From a virus, in IMG/VR virus record IMGVR_UViG_3300043469_002683, positions 1-26,147 of that record: a stretch of 26,147 bases of DNA; one strand, given 5' to 3'. Below are positions 13,950-22,601 of this stretch, in pieces (within the stretch, counting starts at the first letter, position 1; each line of letters begins with the position of its first letter). The notes beneath the pieces were generated by a model. It was not told the DNA's origin and ran no database searches. It worked only from the letters and a program-made list of their open reading frames with translations. The translations under genes were made by a program, and so were the position numbers.

Positions 13950-15543
13950 CCGTATAGATCATATTACTAAGCGCAGTCTTGAGGACTGGAAAAAGCATTG
14001 CGAACTGATTGCAAACAGCTCCAGCGTGCCTATGGCTGAAACCAAGGCCGAGCAGGCGCAGCGCATTGCCAAAGCCAAGCGCGAATACGGCTACTTTGTA
14101 GCTACGTACTTCCCCATTTATGCAGATGCACCCTGCGCCAAGTTTCACTTGGATGCAGCCAACAGCATACTCAAGCAGCCCAACCGAATTAGCGTATTGG
14201 AATGGCCACGCGAACACGCTAAGTCCGTTCACGCCACCATTATGATTCCTATGTGGCTCCTCATTCACGAAGAGCTGGACGGAATGATTTTAATGGGCAA
14301 AAATGCCGATGATGCTTGCAACCTGTTGTCTGATATTCAGGCGCAGCTGCAAAACAACCTGTTATTCATTAACGACTACGGCCAGCAGTTTGCCTTTGGC
14401 GATTGGGCCGAAGGTGATTTTACAACCAAGGACGGAATCCGATTCTTGGCCATTGGCCGCGATAAGTCGCCACGTGGTGCGCGTAAAGGTGCCAAGCGAC
14501 CAAACTATGCAGTGATTGATGATATTGATGACGAGGAGATCGTATTGAACCAAAAGCGCGTGAAGAACGTAATCAAACGCATCCTTGGTGGTCTATTCTT
14601 TGCATTGCAAACAAAGAAGTGGCGAATGGTGGTGGCAGGTAACCGCATTCACTCACAATCCATTCTTGCGCACATGGTGGGCGATACAAAGCCAAATGCA
14701 CCTAAGCGCAAAAATATATACCACAGTAAGATTTTCGCTATTGATCCCAAAACCGGAATACCAGCATGGCCTGAGCGTTACTCGCTTAAAGATATCAACG
14801 ACAAGATTGATGCCGCAGGGCCTACCATTGGCCGTCAGGAGTTATTCCATGAAACCCACGTTGAGGGCGAAATCTTTAAGGATAAATACTTCAAGTGGAA
14901 AAAGATGCCAAAGGTGAACTGGAAGAACTACGAAGTAATCATTGGTTATATTGATCCTTCTTTTGAAAACAATCCAACCAGCGATTATAAAGCCGCTCGC
15001 GTATGGGCCAAAAGGAGCGAAGAGCGCCACTGCTTAAAGTCATTCGTGCGCAAGTGCGAAATGATGGAAGTGTTCGACTTCTGCTCACGATTTGAAGATT
15101 CACTTCCCGAAGATGTGGCCGTACAATGGTTGATCGAGGAGCAGTTCTTTAACCGACCCATTAAAGAGGCCTTGGCCATGCACAATAAGAAGCGCGCAAA
15201 GCTCAAAAAACGCACCTTATCCATCACCATTGATAGCCGCACCAAGCCAAATAAGTACACACGTATTGTGCGGATGGAGCCTCAGTATTATGAAGGCAAT
15301 GTGTACTACAATATTGACGAGATGCACGATAGCGATATGGTGGAGGGCAATAATCAGCTGAAGGGAATTGAACCCGGATACAAAGGCCCTGACGATAGCC
15401 CCGATGCGGATGAGGGTGCTTGGAATGAGCTGGATAAGCACAGCCTACTCAACCAAGGCGAAGCGCGAACTGGCAAACGCACACGCAGTAGACGCAAAAT
15501 GGATGCTGACGAAATATATCACAATTCAAAATCATCATGGTAA
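13942..15543 (+). CDS. terL: Terminase large subunit (Mu gp28-like)
   Basis: A 533-aa packaging motor starting at GTG inside the end of the small subunit gene. The ATPase domain has an atypical Walker A, WPREHAKS at 88-95, a Walker B VIDDIDDEE at 191-199, and the following coupling region VVAGNRIHSQS. The nuclease domain begins at IGYIDPSFEN with Asp338 as first metal ligand, later SITIDSRTKPNK and a final acidic PDADEGAW. It packs DNA into the prohead and cuts it. The size and order fit gp28-like terminases of Mu-type phages. Confidence 0.92.
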   Translation: MSNRIDHITKRSLEDWKKHCELIANSSSVPMAETKAEQAQRIAKAKREYGYFVATYFPIYADAPCAKFHLDAANSILKQPNRISVLEWPREHAKSVHATIMIPMWLLIHEELDGMILMGKNADDACNLLSDIQAQLQNNLLFINDYGQQFAFGDWAEGDFTTKDGIRFLAIGRDKSPRGARKGAKRPNYAVIDDIDDEEIVLNQKRVKNVIKRILGGLFFALQTKKWRMVVAGNRIHSQSILAHMVGDTKPNAPKRKNIYHSKIFAIDPKTGIPAWPERYSLKDINDKIDAAGPTIGRQELFHETHVEGEIFKDKYFKWKKMPKVNWKNYEVIIGYIDPSFENNPTSDYKAARVWAKRSEERHCLKSFVRKCEMMEVFDFCSRFEDSLPEDVAVQWLIEEQFFNRPIKEALAMHNKKRAKLKKRTLSITIDSRTKPNKYTRIVRMEPQYYEGNVYYNIDEMHDSDMVEGNNQLKGIEPGYKGPDDSPDADEGAWNELDKHSLLNQGEARTGKRTRSRRKMDADEIYHNSKSSW

Positions 15544-15707
15544 AACATCACTCAATTATCGAAATGATCGCAATTTGGCTATTCACTATCCTTGGATGGG
15601 TCACAAAAATTCTTCCCATCATTCAGATCATATCGCTGCTGCTTGCGTGTGCGGTGTCATGTGTTACCCTATACAAACATTTCGCAAAGAAAGGAGACAA
15701 CAAATGA
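15537..15707 (+). CDS. 56-aa hydrophobic membrane protein
   Basis: A short gene (MVKHHSIIEMIAIWLF...) whose ATG overlaps the terminase stop and whose TGA overlaps the next ATG (ATGA). It encodes a likely two-helix membrane hairpin (residues 8-22 and 25-45) followed by a basic tail KHFAKKGDNK. An AAAGGAGACAAC stretch precedes the next gene and lies in its last codons. The tight overlaps on both sides show that it is a real gene. Function unknown; a second holin-like or superinfection-exclusion protein are both guesses. Confidence 0.65.
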   Translation: MVKHHSIIEMIAIWLFTILGWVTKILPIIQIISLLLACAVSCVTLYKHFAKKGDNK

Positions 15708-16375
15708 AATACATCACATCCAGCGATTGGGATATGCAAATTCGCACACAGGTATTAGCCGTTGTTCGCAACAGCGAGGCTGCATTACAAGATGCAATTG
15801 ACGCTGCAATAAGTGAAGCTCAGAGCTACCTTTTAAGCAAATACGATATTAACAAAATCTTTGCACCTGTTTATGATTGGGATGCTGCGGCAACTTACCC
15901 TATTGATACGAGAATTCGTTTTGTAGCCAATGAATTCAGAACTGTAATACCTTATTCCGAAAATGATTTAGTGCATTTTCAAGGTAATATTTTCAAAGCT
16001 AAGGATGCCATTACCGCAGGTTCATTTAAACCTGCCGAGTGGGATGAAATTGCAAAACAAAACAGCCATTACCATGTAATAACCGAGACGACTACTGCTT
16101 CATTTTTGCCTACAAGCAACGAGTATGCAGCTGGCGACACTCGTCATCCATATCTCTTAGCATTATGTAAAGACATAACACTCTACCATATTCACAGCAA
16201 TATAAGTCCTAATAATATTCCGGAGCTACGTGCTAAACGCTACGATGCGGCAATCAAATGGCTCACTTTAGTTAGTAGCGATAAACTAGCTGCCGATCTA
16301 CCTCTTATTAATACTGATCAAGCACTAGGAGCGATGCGCTTCGGTGGCAACACAAAATATTCACAACGCTGGTAA
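15704..16375 (+). CDS. Head-tail connector-like protein (Mu gp36/DUF1320-like) with inserted domain
   Basis: A 223-aa protein starting at ATG 15704 (MKYITSSDWD), preceded by AAAGGAGA. The first 50 residues and the last 75 fit gp36-like proteins: EAALQDAIDAAISEAQSYL near 25-43 and RHPYLLALCKDITLYHIHSN..., RYDAAIKWL later. In between, residues about 57-117 hold two similar beta units (YPIDTRIRFVANEFRT; YSENDLVHFQGNIFKA) ending in PAEWDEI, resembling small carbohydrate-binding modules of the CBM5/12 type. gp36-like proteins join head to tail. The insertion makes it longer than Mu gp36 (about 140 aa). Confidence 0.65.
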   Translation: MKYITSSDWDMQIRTQVLAVVRNSEAALQDAIDAAISEAQSYLLSKYDINKIFAPVYDWDAAATYPIDTRIRFVANEFRTVIPYSENDLVHFQGNIFKAKDAITAGSFKPAEWDEIAKQNSHYHVITETTTASFLPTSNEYAAGDTRHPYLLALCKDITLYHIHSNISPNNIPELRAKRYDAAIKWLTLVSSDKLAADLPLINTDQALGAMRFGGNTKYSQRW

Positions 16376-16378
16376 ATT

Positions 16379-17728
16379 ATGACTAAAAAATCATCACAAC
16401 CTAAAGATATTGCTCAACTGGTAAAGCAAGTAATGGCCCATCCGGATTCGGATGTATTTAAAATGCAACTAGCCAAGGCTGCGCGCAAAGATCCGGCACG
16501 CGTGCTAAGTACCATCATCAAGTACCAACACACGCAGTACCAAAAAGAAATACTACACTGGAAATTGGCGCGTGCAGAAGCCAAGGATATTTACAATCCG
16601 CGCAGAGGCATGCTAACCGATTTGTATGAAGATATTGAATTGGATGCCTTCATTCACGGTATTGTGCATAATAAGCGCATATTCAAAATCAGCAACAAGC
16701 CATTCAAAATAGTAAATGAGGCAGGAAAGGAGCAGCCCGAAAAAACCAAGCTGCTGCGCAGTCAATGGTTCAATGACTTTCTGAAGCTGGCAATGCAATC
16801 GCGTTTCTATGGCTACACACTCATTTATTTTGTAGAGTGGAGTGCTGAAGGTCGCATCATCAAAAGTGATGTAGTGCCACGCAGGCACGTAATTCCGGAT
16901 AAGCATATTTGGACTAAGTACCAGCACGACCTATACGGATACGATTACACACAACCACCATTTAGCCAATATATGATAGGCGTGGGCCGCGAGGATGACC
17001 TTGGTTTGTATGAAAAGGCTGCGCTGCTTTATATCTTAAAAAAACACTCGTGGCAAAGTTGGGATGAGTTCGAAGAGCGTTTCGGTATTCCAATTCCAAT
17101 AGTTAAGACTGCCAGCAGCGACAAAAAGGTACTTGATCAGGTAGAAAAGTGGCTGCGCGAATTGAGCACAGGTAGCTATGGCATCATACCTGATGGTGGA
17201 GAGCTTACTGTGGTTGAAACAGGTAAGACGGATGCGCACCAAGTCTTTTTTAAGAAAATAGAAATGGCCCAAATGGAGCTAGAGATACTCTTCACAGGTC
17301 AACTCCGCGAAACCAATAAGAATGGCACTTATGGCAAGGAGGCTGCCAAAGAAGAAGAAGCACAAGAGCTGATTGAGGACGACAAAACATTTATCGCCAA
17401 CGTTATAAACGATAAGTTGCTGCCGCTACTCCGTACCAATGGATACCCAATTACCGACACCGATCGCTTTGATTGGAACGATGGTGAGCAACTAGATCCA
17501 AAAGCGCGTTTGGATATTTTCAAAGGCGTGAAAGACTTAGGATTCAAAGTATCAGCCAAACAAGTAAGCGAGGAACTGGACGTAATAATTGAGGGAGAAG
17601 TTGAACAAAATGCAGATCCTAATAAGAAAAAAGAAGAAGGCGAAGATGATAAGGATAATCCCGATGGTAGCATCAACGCCATCGCTAAAATGCACGCTCA
17701 AATATTGAAGATATATAACCATGTGTAA
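16379..17728 (+). CDS. Portal protein (Mu gp29/DUF935-like)
   Basis: A 449-aa protein of gp29 type. Typical features: N-terminal helical region with LTDLYEDIELDAFIHGIVHN (about 80-98), the middle WDEFEERFGIPIPI at about 230-243, and the conserved region LFTGQLRETNKNGTYGKEAA, then DDKTFIANVINDKLLPLLRTNG. The C-terminus is acidic and lysine-rich. As portal it forms the ring through which DNA is packaged and docks the terminase. The order terminase, gp36-like, portal, F-like follows Mu roughly. It overlaps the next gene by 8 bases. Confidence 0.88.
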   Translation: MTKKSSQPKDIAQLVKQVMAHPDSDVFKMQLAKAARKDPARVLSTIIKYQHTQYQKEILHWKLARAEAKDIYNPRRGMLTDLYEDIELDAFIHGIVHNKRIFKISNKPFKIVNEAGKEQPEKTKLLRSQWFNDFLKLAMQSRFYGYTLIYFVEWSAEGRIIKSDVVPRRHVIPDKHIWTKYQHDLYGYDYTQPPFSQYMIGVGREDDLGLYEKAALLYILKKHSWQSWDEFEERFGIPIPIVKTASSDKKVLDQVEKWLRELSTGSYGIIPDGGELTVVETGKTDAHQVFFKKIEMAQMELEILFTGQLRETNKNGTYGKEAAKEEEAQELIEDDKTFIANVINDKLLPLLRTNGYPITDTDRFDWNDGEQLDPKARLDIFKGVKDLGFKVSAKQVSEELDVIIEGEVEQNADPNKKKEEGEDDKDNPDGSINAIAKMHAQILKIYNHV

Positions 17729-18866
17729 GCTCTGCATACATATGGAATTGCCCAAGAAGTATCTTGATGAGTTACCCGAAGTATTCAGGCGCACGATGCG
17801 CAATTTGTATCGGGGAAAAATCACAGCTGAAGATTTAAGCGATGAGTTGGTGCAACTATTGGCGCGCGAGCTTTGGAGTGGGGTAAATATTGGTTATGGC
17901 AGTCAGGAGCTTGGCAATAGTGGCATGGCCGAAGTGCTCAAGCATAATGTATTTGTATTCTCAGGTTTCAAAACTTACAAGCAGCTACAGGAAGCCAGCT
18001 TACTTATGCTCAATCCAAGCACAGGTGCGCTGCGCTCATTCAATGAGTTTATGAAAGACGCACTCGCTATTAACGAGACCTATAATATTGCCTACCTGCA
18101 GGCTGAATACAATCACGCAGTTGCTGCAGCACAAAGTATGGCCGAGTGGGAGCGTGTGTGGGAAGCCCGCGAAGCCGTTCCCTACCTTAAGTATAAAACA
18201 GCAGAAGATGAGCGCGTGCGCGAAAACCATCGCCCACTAAATGATGTAGTGCGACTGGTTGACGATAAGTTTTGGGATATGTATTACCCACCAAATGGAT
18301 GGAACTGCCGCTGCGTGGTAGTTCCGGTGGTAAGCGCCAAAGCTGAAGAACTGGAGCAAGTACCCGCACTTCCGGATGTGCCTCCTATGTTTCGAACCAA
18401 CGTAGGCAAAACAGGTGTCATATTTCCCAATACGCATCCATACTACAAGACTGCTAACGAGCAAGCTATAATTAAGAAATCAGAATCGCTAATTGCAGAT
18501 AATAGGGTTGATATAAAGATATTAAGAGGAGCTTCAAAACGTGCTGCCGAAAGCTATATAGGGCAATCAAAGTCTTTTCCTCAAATCGTAAAAGCTGTCG
18601 AGATTACAAAATCAGGTATTGCTCACATGGCATCATACGGATCAAACGAAACCTATAGGTACAAATTAGAAGCCCTAAAACGTATTGATCTTTTACTGCA
18701 AAGGGCTGTCTATAAATCATCAGAACCTGACTATAAAGGCAGACGAAACGTAAGCATTCACAAGCTCGAAACCAGTTACGGAGAACATAAGATTGAGTTG
18801 ATTGTAAGAGAAGCTGAGCAAAAAGCTATATTGTATGATTTGAAAATAAAAAAAGAGGGCCCCTAA
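17721..18866 (+). CDS. MuF-like minor head protein with C-terminal nuclease-like domain
   Basis: A 381-aa protein. Residues about 1-245 are a Mu gpF/SPP1 gp7-like head morphogenesis domain, with the conserved RVRENHRPLNDV and YYPPNGWNCRCVVVPV. Residues about 250-381 do not belong to that domain. They resemble the phage-linked Barnase-EndoU-ColicinE5/D-RelE-like (PBECR) nuclease group: GIAHMASYGSNETYRYK, LEALKRIDLLLQRAVYKSS, then a beta end HKIELIVREAEQKAILYDLK. Such fusions would be injected with phage DNA or serve in competition. The C-terminal call is by pattern only. No immunity gene is evident next to it. Confidence 0.75.
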   Translation: MCKLCIHMELPKKYLDELPEVFRRTMRNLYRGKITAEDLSDELVQLLARELWSGVNIGYGSQELGNSGMAEVLKHNVFVFSGFKTYKQLQEASLLMLNPSTGALRSFNEFMKDALAINETYNIAYLQAEYNHAVAAAQSMAEWERVWEAREAVPYLKYKTAEDERVRENHRPLNDVVRLVDDKFWDMYYPPNGWNCRCVVVPVVSAKAEELEQVPALPDVPPMFRTNVGKTGVIFPNTHPYYKTANEQAIIKKSESLIADNRVDIKILRGASKRAAESYIGQSKSFPQIVKAVEITKSGIAHMASYGSNETYRYKLEALKRIDLLLQRAVYKSSEPDYKGRRNVSIHKLETSYGEHKIELIVREAEQKAILYDLKIKKEGP

Positions 18867-18951
18867 CCAGTACATATGAGCAGTGTTACGTGCGTCATCC
18901 TGTGATCAGAAGCCCACTACAAATATAAAACATTAAACAGCATAATTCCAA

Positions 18952-20526
18952 ATGAGCAGACAAGGACTTGAATATATCATAAACTTACGTGGCGACAACT
19001 TTTCACGAGGCATGGAACGCGCCAAAAGCCAAACTGCAGGGTTGGATTCGCAGTTTAAAAAACTAGGCGCAACCATAGCCGGAGCATTTGCCGTGAGCCA
19101 AATTACTGCATTTGGCCAAGAGGCTGTTCTCACCAGTGCCAAGGTAGAAGGTATGGAACGCGCCATCAAATTTGCAGGAGGGCAAGAAGGTGGTAAAAAC
19201 CTCGAATACGTGCGCTCCGAAGCCAACAGGTTAGGTCTTGACCTAATGGCTGCCGAAACGGGATACCGCACACTCTCAGGAGCCATGATGGGCAACGTAG
19301 AACTTGCTAAACAACAGAATACTATTTATACTGCCGTTTCTAGCGCCATATCTGCCCTTGGTGGCGATAATGAGCAACTGGAGGGATCAATACTTGCTCT
19401 TTCGCAAATGGCCTCCAAAGGCACTGTAAATGCTGAAGAATTAAGAGGTCAATTGGGCGAGCGCTTACCGGGTGCTTTTAGCATAGCGGCACGCGCAATG
19501 AATATGACTGAGCAGCAACTTGGGAAAGCGATGGAAAAAGGTGAAGTAATGGCAACAGACTTTTTGCCAAGATTTGCCCGCGAGCTACAAAATACTTTTG
19601 GCGATCAAGCCACGGCCAATGCCAACAGCTTTACAGCACAAATGAACAGGGCTAATAATGCCATGCTGGATCAAACCACCACACTCGGCACCATGCTACA
19701 GCCTGCTTACCTTAGCTGGCTCAATGCCAAATCACAAGAAATTGGTTTGTTGACATCCGCTGTCAAATTCATTGACGAAAATCGCGCAGGCTTTACAGCC
19801 TTAGCAGTTGGTGTTGGTGCAGTAGCCACTGCATATGGTTTGTATGTGGGCATTCAAAAGGGAGCGCTAATTCTTCAGGCTATTCAATACACTTCAGGCT
19901 TACTTCACCTTGCATATTTGGAAGGTTTAAGCCGTGGATTGGGCAAAGCTGCAGCCATGCAACACGCATTAAATGTGGCAATGAATTTGAACCCGATAGG
20001 GCTTATCGTTACCGGAATAGGATTGCTAGCTGCAGGTTTGTATTACGCATGGCAAAAAAGCGAAACTTTCCGTGGCGCACTCAAAGGATTGTGGGCAGCC
20101 ACTCAAGAACTTCTTAGTCCTGTTATGGGGCTTGGCAAAGCAGTCATAGGATTATTCACTGCTAATCCTGCGATGTTGCTTCAGGGATTATCTGAAGCCA
20201 AGCAAGCATTTGCCAATATGGATGTAAAAGGAGCGTTTAGCAAAGCCTACAATGCCGAAATTGGCACCGGAGATAAAACCGCAACCGACAAACCCGGACT
20301 TGCCACTGCTGGAGCTATGAAGGGTAAACAAGGAGCTGCGGCAGGTGGCGCAGCAGGGAAAGCAAGCGCAGGCACTAGTGTTCGTAATGTCAATGTGAAC
20401 ATAAAGAACTTGGTGGAGCGATTAGAGATTAAAGCGAGCACAGTCAAAGAATCATCGCAGAATCTTCGCAAGGAGATTGCGAGCATATTGATAGATGCCA
20501 CGCGCGATTACGAGCAAGCTCTTTAA
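18952..20526 (+). CDS. Tail tape measure protein
   Basis: A 524-aa protein with the tape-measure N-terminal domain (residues about 45-230): GQEAVLTSAKVEGMERAIKF, LGLDLMAAETGYRTLSGAM, and LRGQLGERLPGAFSIAARAM. Residues 275-375 contain two membrane-like hydrophobic stretches (ALAVGVGAVATAYGLYVG; GLIVTGIGLLAAGLYYAW), then a low-complexity K/G/A-rich region and a helical end. It sets tail length and crosses the membrane on infection; 524 residues imply a short tail. The gene lies in the packaging block on the strand opposite to sheath, tube and chaperone. It is flanked by gaps of 85 and 62 bp instead of overlaps. Confidence 0.85.
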   Translation: MSRQGLEYIINLRGDNFSRGMERAKSQTAGLDSQFKKLGATIAGAFAVSQITAFGQEAVLTSAKVEGMERAIKFAGGQEGGKNLEYVRSEANRLGLDLMAAETGYRTLSGAMMGNVELAKQQNTIYTAVSSAISALGGDNEQLEGSILALSQMASKGTVNAEELRGQLGERLPGAFSIAARAMNMTEQQLGKAMEKGEVMATDFLPRFARELQNTFGDQATANANSFTAQMNRANNAMLDQTTTLGTMLQPAYLSWLNAKSQEIGLLTSAVKFIDENRAGFTALAVGVGAVATAYGLYVGIQKGALILQAIQYTSGLLHLAYLEGLSRGLGKAAAMQHALNVAMNLNPIGLIVTGIGLLAAGLYYAWQKSETFRGALKGLWAATQELLSPVMGLGKAVIGLFTANPAMLLQGLSEAKQAFANMDVKGAFSKAYNAEIGTGDKTATDKPGLATAGAMKGKQGAAAGGAAGKASAGTSVRNVNVNIKNLVERLEIKASTVKESSQNLRKEIASILIDATRDYEQAL

Positions 20527-20588
20527 TAAGTATTTAAATAGCATATAAACGATCCTGTGTCGTGGATGACTATACATAACACGAAGAT

Positions 20589-21107
20589 ATGATAAACGAA
20601 AACGCAAGCAAATTTGAGCGTATAATATCGCGGTATAAAAAGCTAATGCAGCAGGCTCCCGATCAAGTTGGAGCTATAGCACTACAGCTTTACAAGGCCG
20701 ATACCTTTCAGCGACAGGGTCAGATTATGGGCACTAACGTGAAGGCTTGGCCAAAACGCCAAGCGCAGCCCAAAAACAGAATTGGCGCTGCATTACTCAC
20801 CAAGTCCGGAGCTTTAAGGCGCGACCTAAAATATACTAAAAGCGGCAGACGCGTAGTATTGAGCAGTAATATGCCATACAGCAAGATTCAAAACGATGGT
20901 GGCACAGTGCAAATAACCAGCAAAATGCGCAAGTTCTTTTGGGCAATGTATATTAAAACCAAAGATGAATTTTGGAAAGGTATGGCACTAAAAAAAGGTT
21001 CATTCACTATAAAACCACGTCCATTCTTATACGACACTCCGGAACTGGCCAATAGGCTAGATGCCCATTTTATTCCCGTAATCAAAGACATACTTAAAAA
21101 TTCATAA
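20589..21107 (+). CDS. Tail completion / virion morphogenesis protein (Mu gpG-like)
   Basis: A 172-aa protein with the conserved pattern of phage virion morphogenesis proteins: a helical N-terminus, DTFQRQGQIMGTNVKAWPK, a central LLTKSGALRRDLKYT (about 75-90), YSKIQNDGGTVQIT and a C-terminal KPRPFLYDTPELANRLDAHF. In this family the R-P-F motif near the end is typical. It works at the head-tail junction, making tails able to join heads. The gene is in the plus block after the tape measure and 3 bases before the next gene. Confidence 0.82.
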   Translation: MINENASKFERIISRYKKLMQQAPDQVGAIALQLYKADTFQRQGQIMGTNVKAWPKRQAQPKNRIGAALLTKSGALRRDLKYTKSGRRVVLSSNMPYSKIQNDGGTVQITSKMRKFFWAMYIKTKDEFWKGMALKKGSFTIKPRPFLYDTPELANRLDAHFIPVIKDILKNS

Positions 21108-21109
21108 TC

Positions 21110-21679
21110 ATGAGCATAAAAGGCGACATATTTAAAGCAATAGGCCAACACCTGATGGATAAGCTACAATTTTCAAACAACCACATGCCAAGCCTACAAT
21201 GGTTTGATAAAGACTTTGGACAAGCTGATCTGATAAAAGAAGGAATTGTAGCACTACCCATGCCTGCAGCATTAATCAGCTTTCGCACACCGAATTGGAG
21301 CAGCGCGCTCAGTGGCGTGCAGCAAGGTAGCACCACCATTCGTGTTCGCATTTTGTGGGAAAACTATGCCGACAGCTTCCAAGGCTCCATCAACCAAGAT
21401 AAAGCCATTCAGTTTTTCGAATTCAACGAATTAGCCCATAAAGCGCTTCAGGGATTTAGTGGAGAGTTTTTTTCGGGCCTCGACAGAAATGCCGATGACG
21501 AAGACGATGATCACACCAACGTGGTTATTACAGATATGTTCTACGCTACCATCATAACAGACGATAGCAGCGACAATACAGGATTTGAACCAATAACAGA
21601 TCCCTTAGCCAAAACCACACAAACTGAACCTGTTCGACCCGATAGCTCCACCAATCATGCATGGGTAATACCGAACTAG
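21110..21679 (+). CDS. Tail terminator-like protein (Mu gp37/DUF1834-type by position)
   Basis: A 189-aa protein with a tail-terminator-like layout: an N-terminal helix (MSIKGDIFKAIGQHLMDKL), an alpha/beta core PAALISFRTPNWS, GSTTIRVRILWENYADS, then a helix and an acidic loop (DRNADDEDDDHTN) before strands VVITDMFYATIIT. The order gpG-like followed by this gene equals gpG-gp37 in Mu. It would cap the tail tube and bind the head connector. It is the last plus gene; only 5 bases separate its stop from that of the convergent minus gene. Confidence 0.68.
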   Translation: MSIKGDIFKAIGQHLMDKLQFSNNHMPSLQWFDKDFGQADLIKEGIVALPMPAALISFRTPNWSSALSGVQQGSTTIRVRILWENYADSFQGSINQDKAIQFFEFNELAHKALQGFSGEFFSGLDRNADDEDDDHTNVVITDMFYATIITDDSSDNTGFEPITDPLAKTTQTEPVRPDSSTNHAWVIPN

Positions 21680-21684
21680 ACAGA

Positions 21685-21909
21685 TTAAAAATCTTGACTA
21701 GTATTTACTTTATTTAAGACGCCACGGTCAACATTGTTTCCGTGCCTCACCATTGCGAATGCAATTTCATAAGCATCCGCAGCAATTTCATGTGGTTTTT
21801 TAGGTGCAACAACCTCGCTGCGATTTGATAGGTAGTGAATCTTTAGTTTTGATTCACGTTCAATAAGTGACTGCATAGCATGCAATGCAAAAGTGTCTAG
21901 TTTGTCCAT
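21685..21909 (-). CDS. Small hypothetical protein
   Basis: A 74-aa protein (MDKLDTFALHAMQSLIERES...) with no recognised motif; it is helical with a central KPHEIAADAYEIAFAMV. It lies alone between the convergent end of the plus block and a strong terminator. Because the terminator hairpin is just upstream of its start, it must have its own promoter or depend on read-through. It may be a small regulatory or anti-defence protein, but nothing in the sequence supports a specific role. Confidence 0.5.
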   Translation of the reverse strand: MDKLDTFALHAMQSLIERESKLKIHYLSNRSEVVAPKKPHEIAADAYEIAFAMVRHGNNVDRGVLNKVNTSQDF

Positions 21910-21936
21910 TTTTGATTTAATTAAGTAACAAATATA

Positions 21937-21964
21937 AAAAAAGCCCTCAATTGAGGGCTTTTTT
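21937..21964. terminator. Bidirectional rho-independent terminator
   Basis: A perfect palindrome AAAAAAGCCCTCAA|TTGAGGGCTTTTTT with six or more A/T on both sides. It closes the minus operon ending at 21966 and could also stop plus-strand transcription. Confidence 0.85.
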
Positions 21965-21965
21965 G

Positions 21966-22601
21966 TTACTCCGAATCTTTCAGTGATTTTATATTGTAAT
22001 AAGTAAAATCATGATACTCTGTAAATCTAAAATTGACTCGTTTAAATCGAAGTAGCTCAAGCGCATTTTTCAACTTTAAATAGGTATCTTCAATATTCGC
22101 ATTTGACGCAAAGAAGCCGCCTGTAAAGGTTATAGTCTTATTGCCATCATATTCCACTTCAATATTGTTTCTCCATAGCATGGTACGGCACTCGTCAGCA
22201 TAAGCCTTACGTAATTTCGGAAACGACTTTGTTTGTAGGTTTGTTATTTTGTCAAAAAGTTTCTGTGCAACAGTGCTTATTGATACACTATCGTGCTTAA
22301 TATATTTTTTCATCAAAGCGCGATAATCTTTAAAATCTTTCGCCACTCCAACAATACCTTCAGATGAACCAATATTCTTACTTAATTTAAACTCGTCATA
22401 GTAGGCCTCGATAAAAGCCAATTCAATTAGCTTTTTTTGATAATCTGCAGCAACTCTGTCTTCTTTAATAACTGATGTTGATGCACCACTATTAATCTCT
22501 TCATTCGCATTTCCACATGATTTGCAAGCGCGTACGACAAATACAAATAATACAAATACGATTATTCCAGCTATAATTTTATTCTTATCCATGTTATTCA
22601 A
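21966..22601 (-). CDS. Membrane-anchored protein, unknown function (cargo)
   Basis: A 211-aa protein with one N-terminal membrane helix (residues about 9-23, IIAGIIVFVLFVFVV) followed by C26 and C29, and a soluble region of about 180 residues with helical and beta parts (FIEAYYDEFKLSKNIG, YDGNKTITFTGGFF, LKLKNALELLRFKRVNFRF). The Cys residues follow RA and KS, so a lipoprotein is unlikely but possible. It overlaps the T9SS-sorted gene upstream by 8 bases, so they probably act together. It is not a recognisable phage structural protein and is likely a lysogenic conversion gene. Confidence 0.6.
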   Translation of the reverse strand: MNNMDKNKIIAGIIVFVLFVFVVRACKSCGNANEEINSGASTSVIKEDRVAADYQKKLIELAFIEAYYDEFKLSKNIGSSEGIVGVAKDFKDYRALMKKYIKHDSVSISTVAQKLFDKITNLQTKSFPKLRKAYADECRTMLWRNNIEVEYDGNKTITFTGGFFASNANIEDTYLKLKNALELLRFKRVNFRFTEYHDFTYYNIKSLKDSE

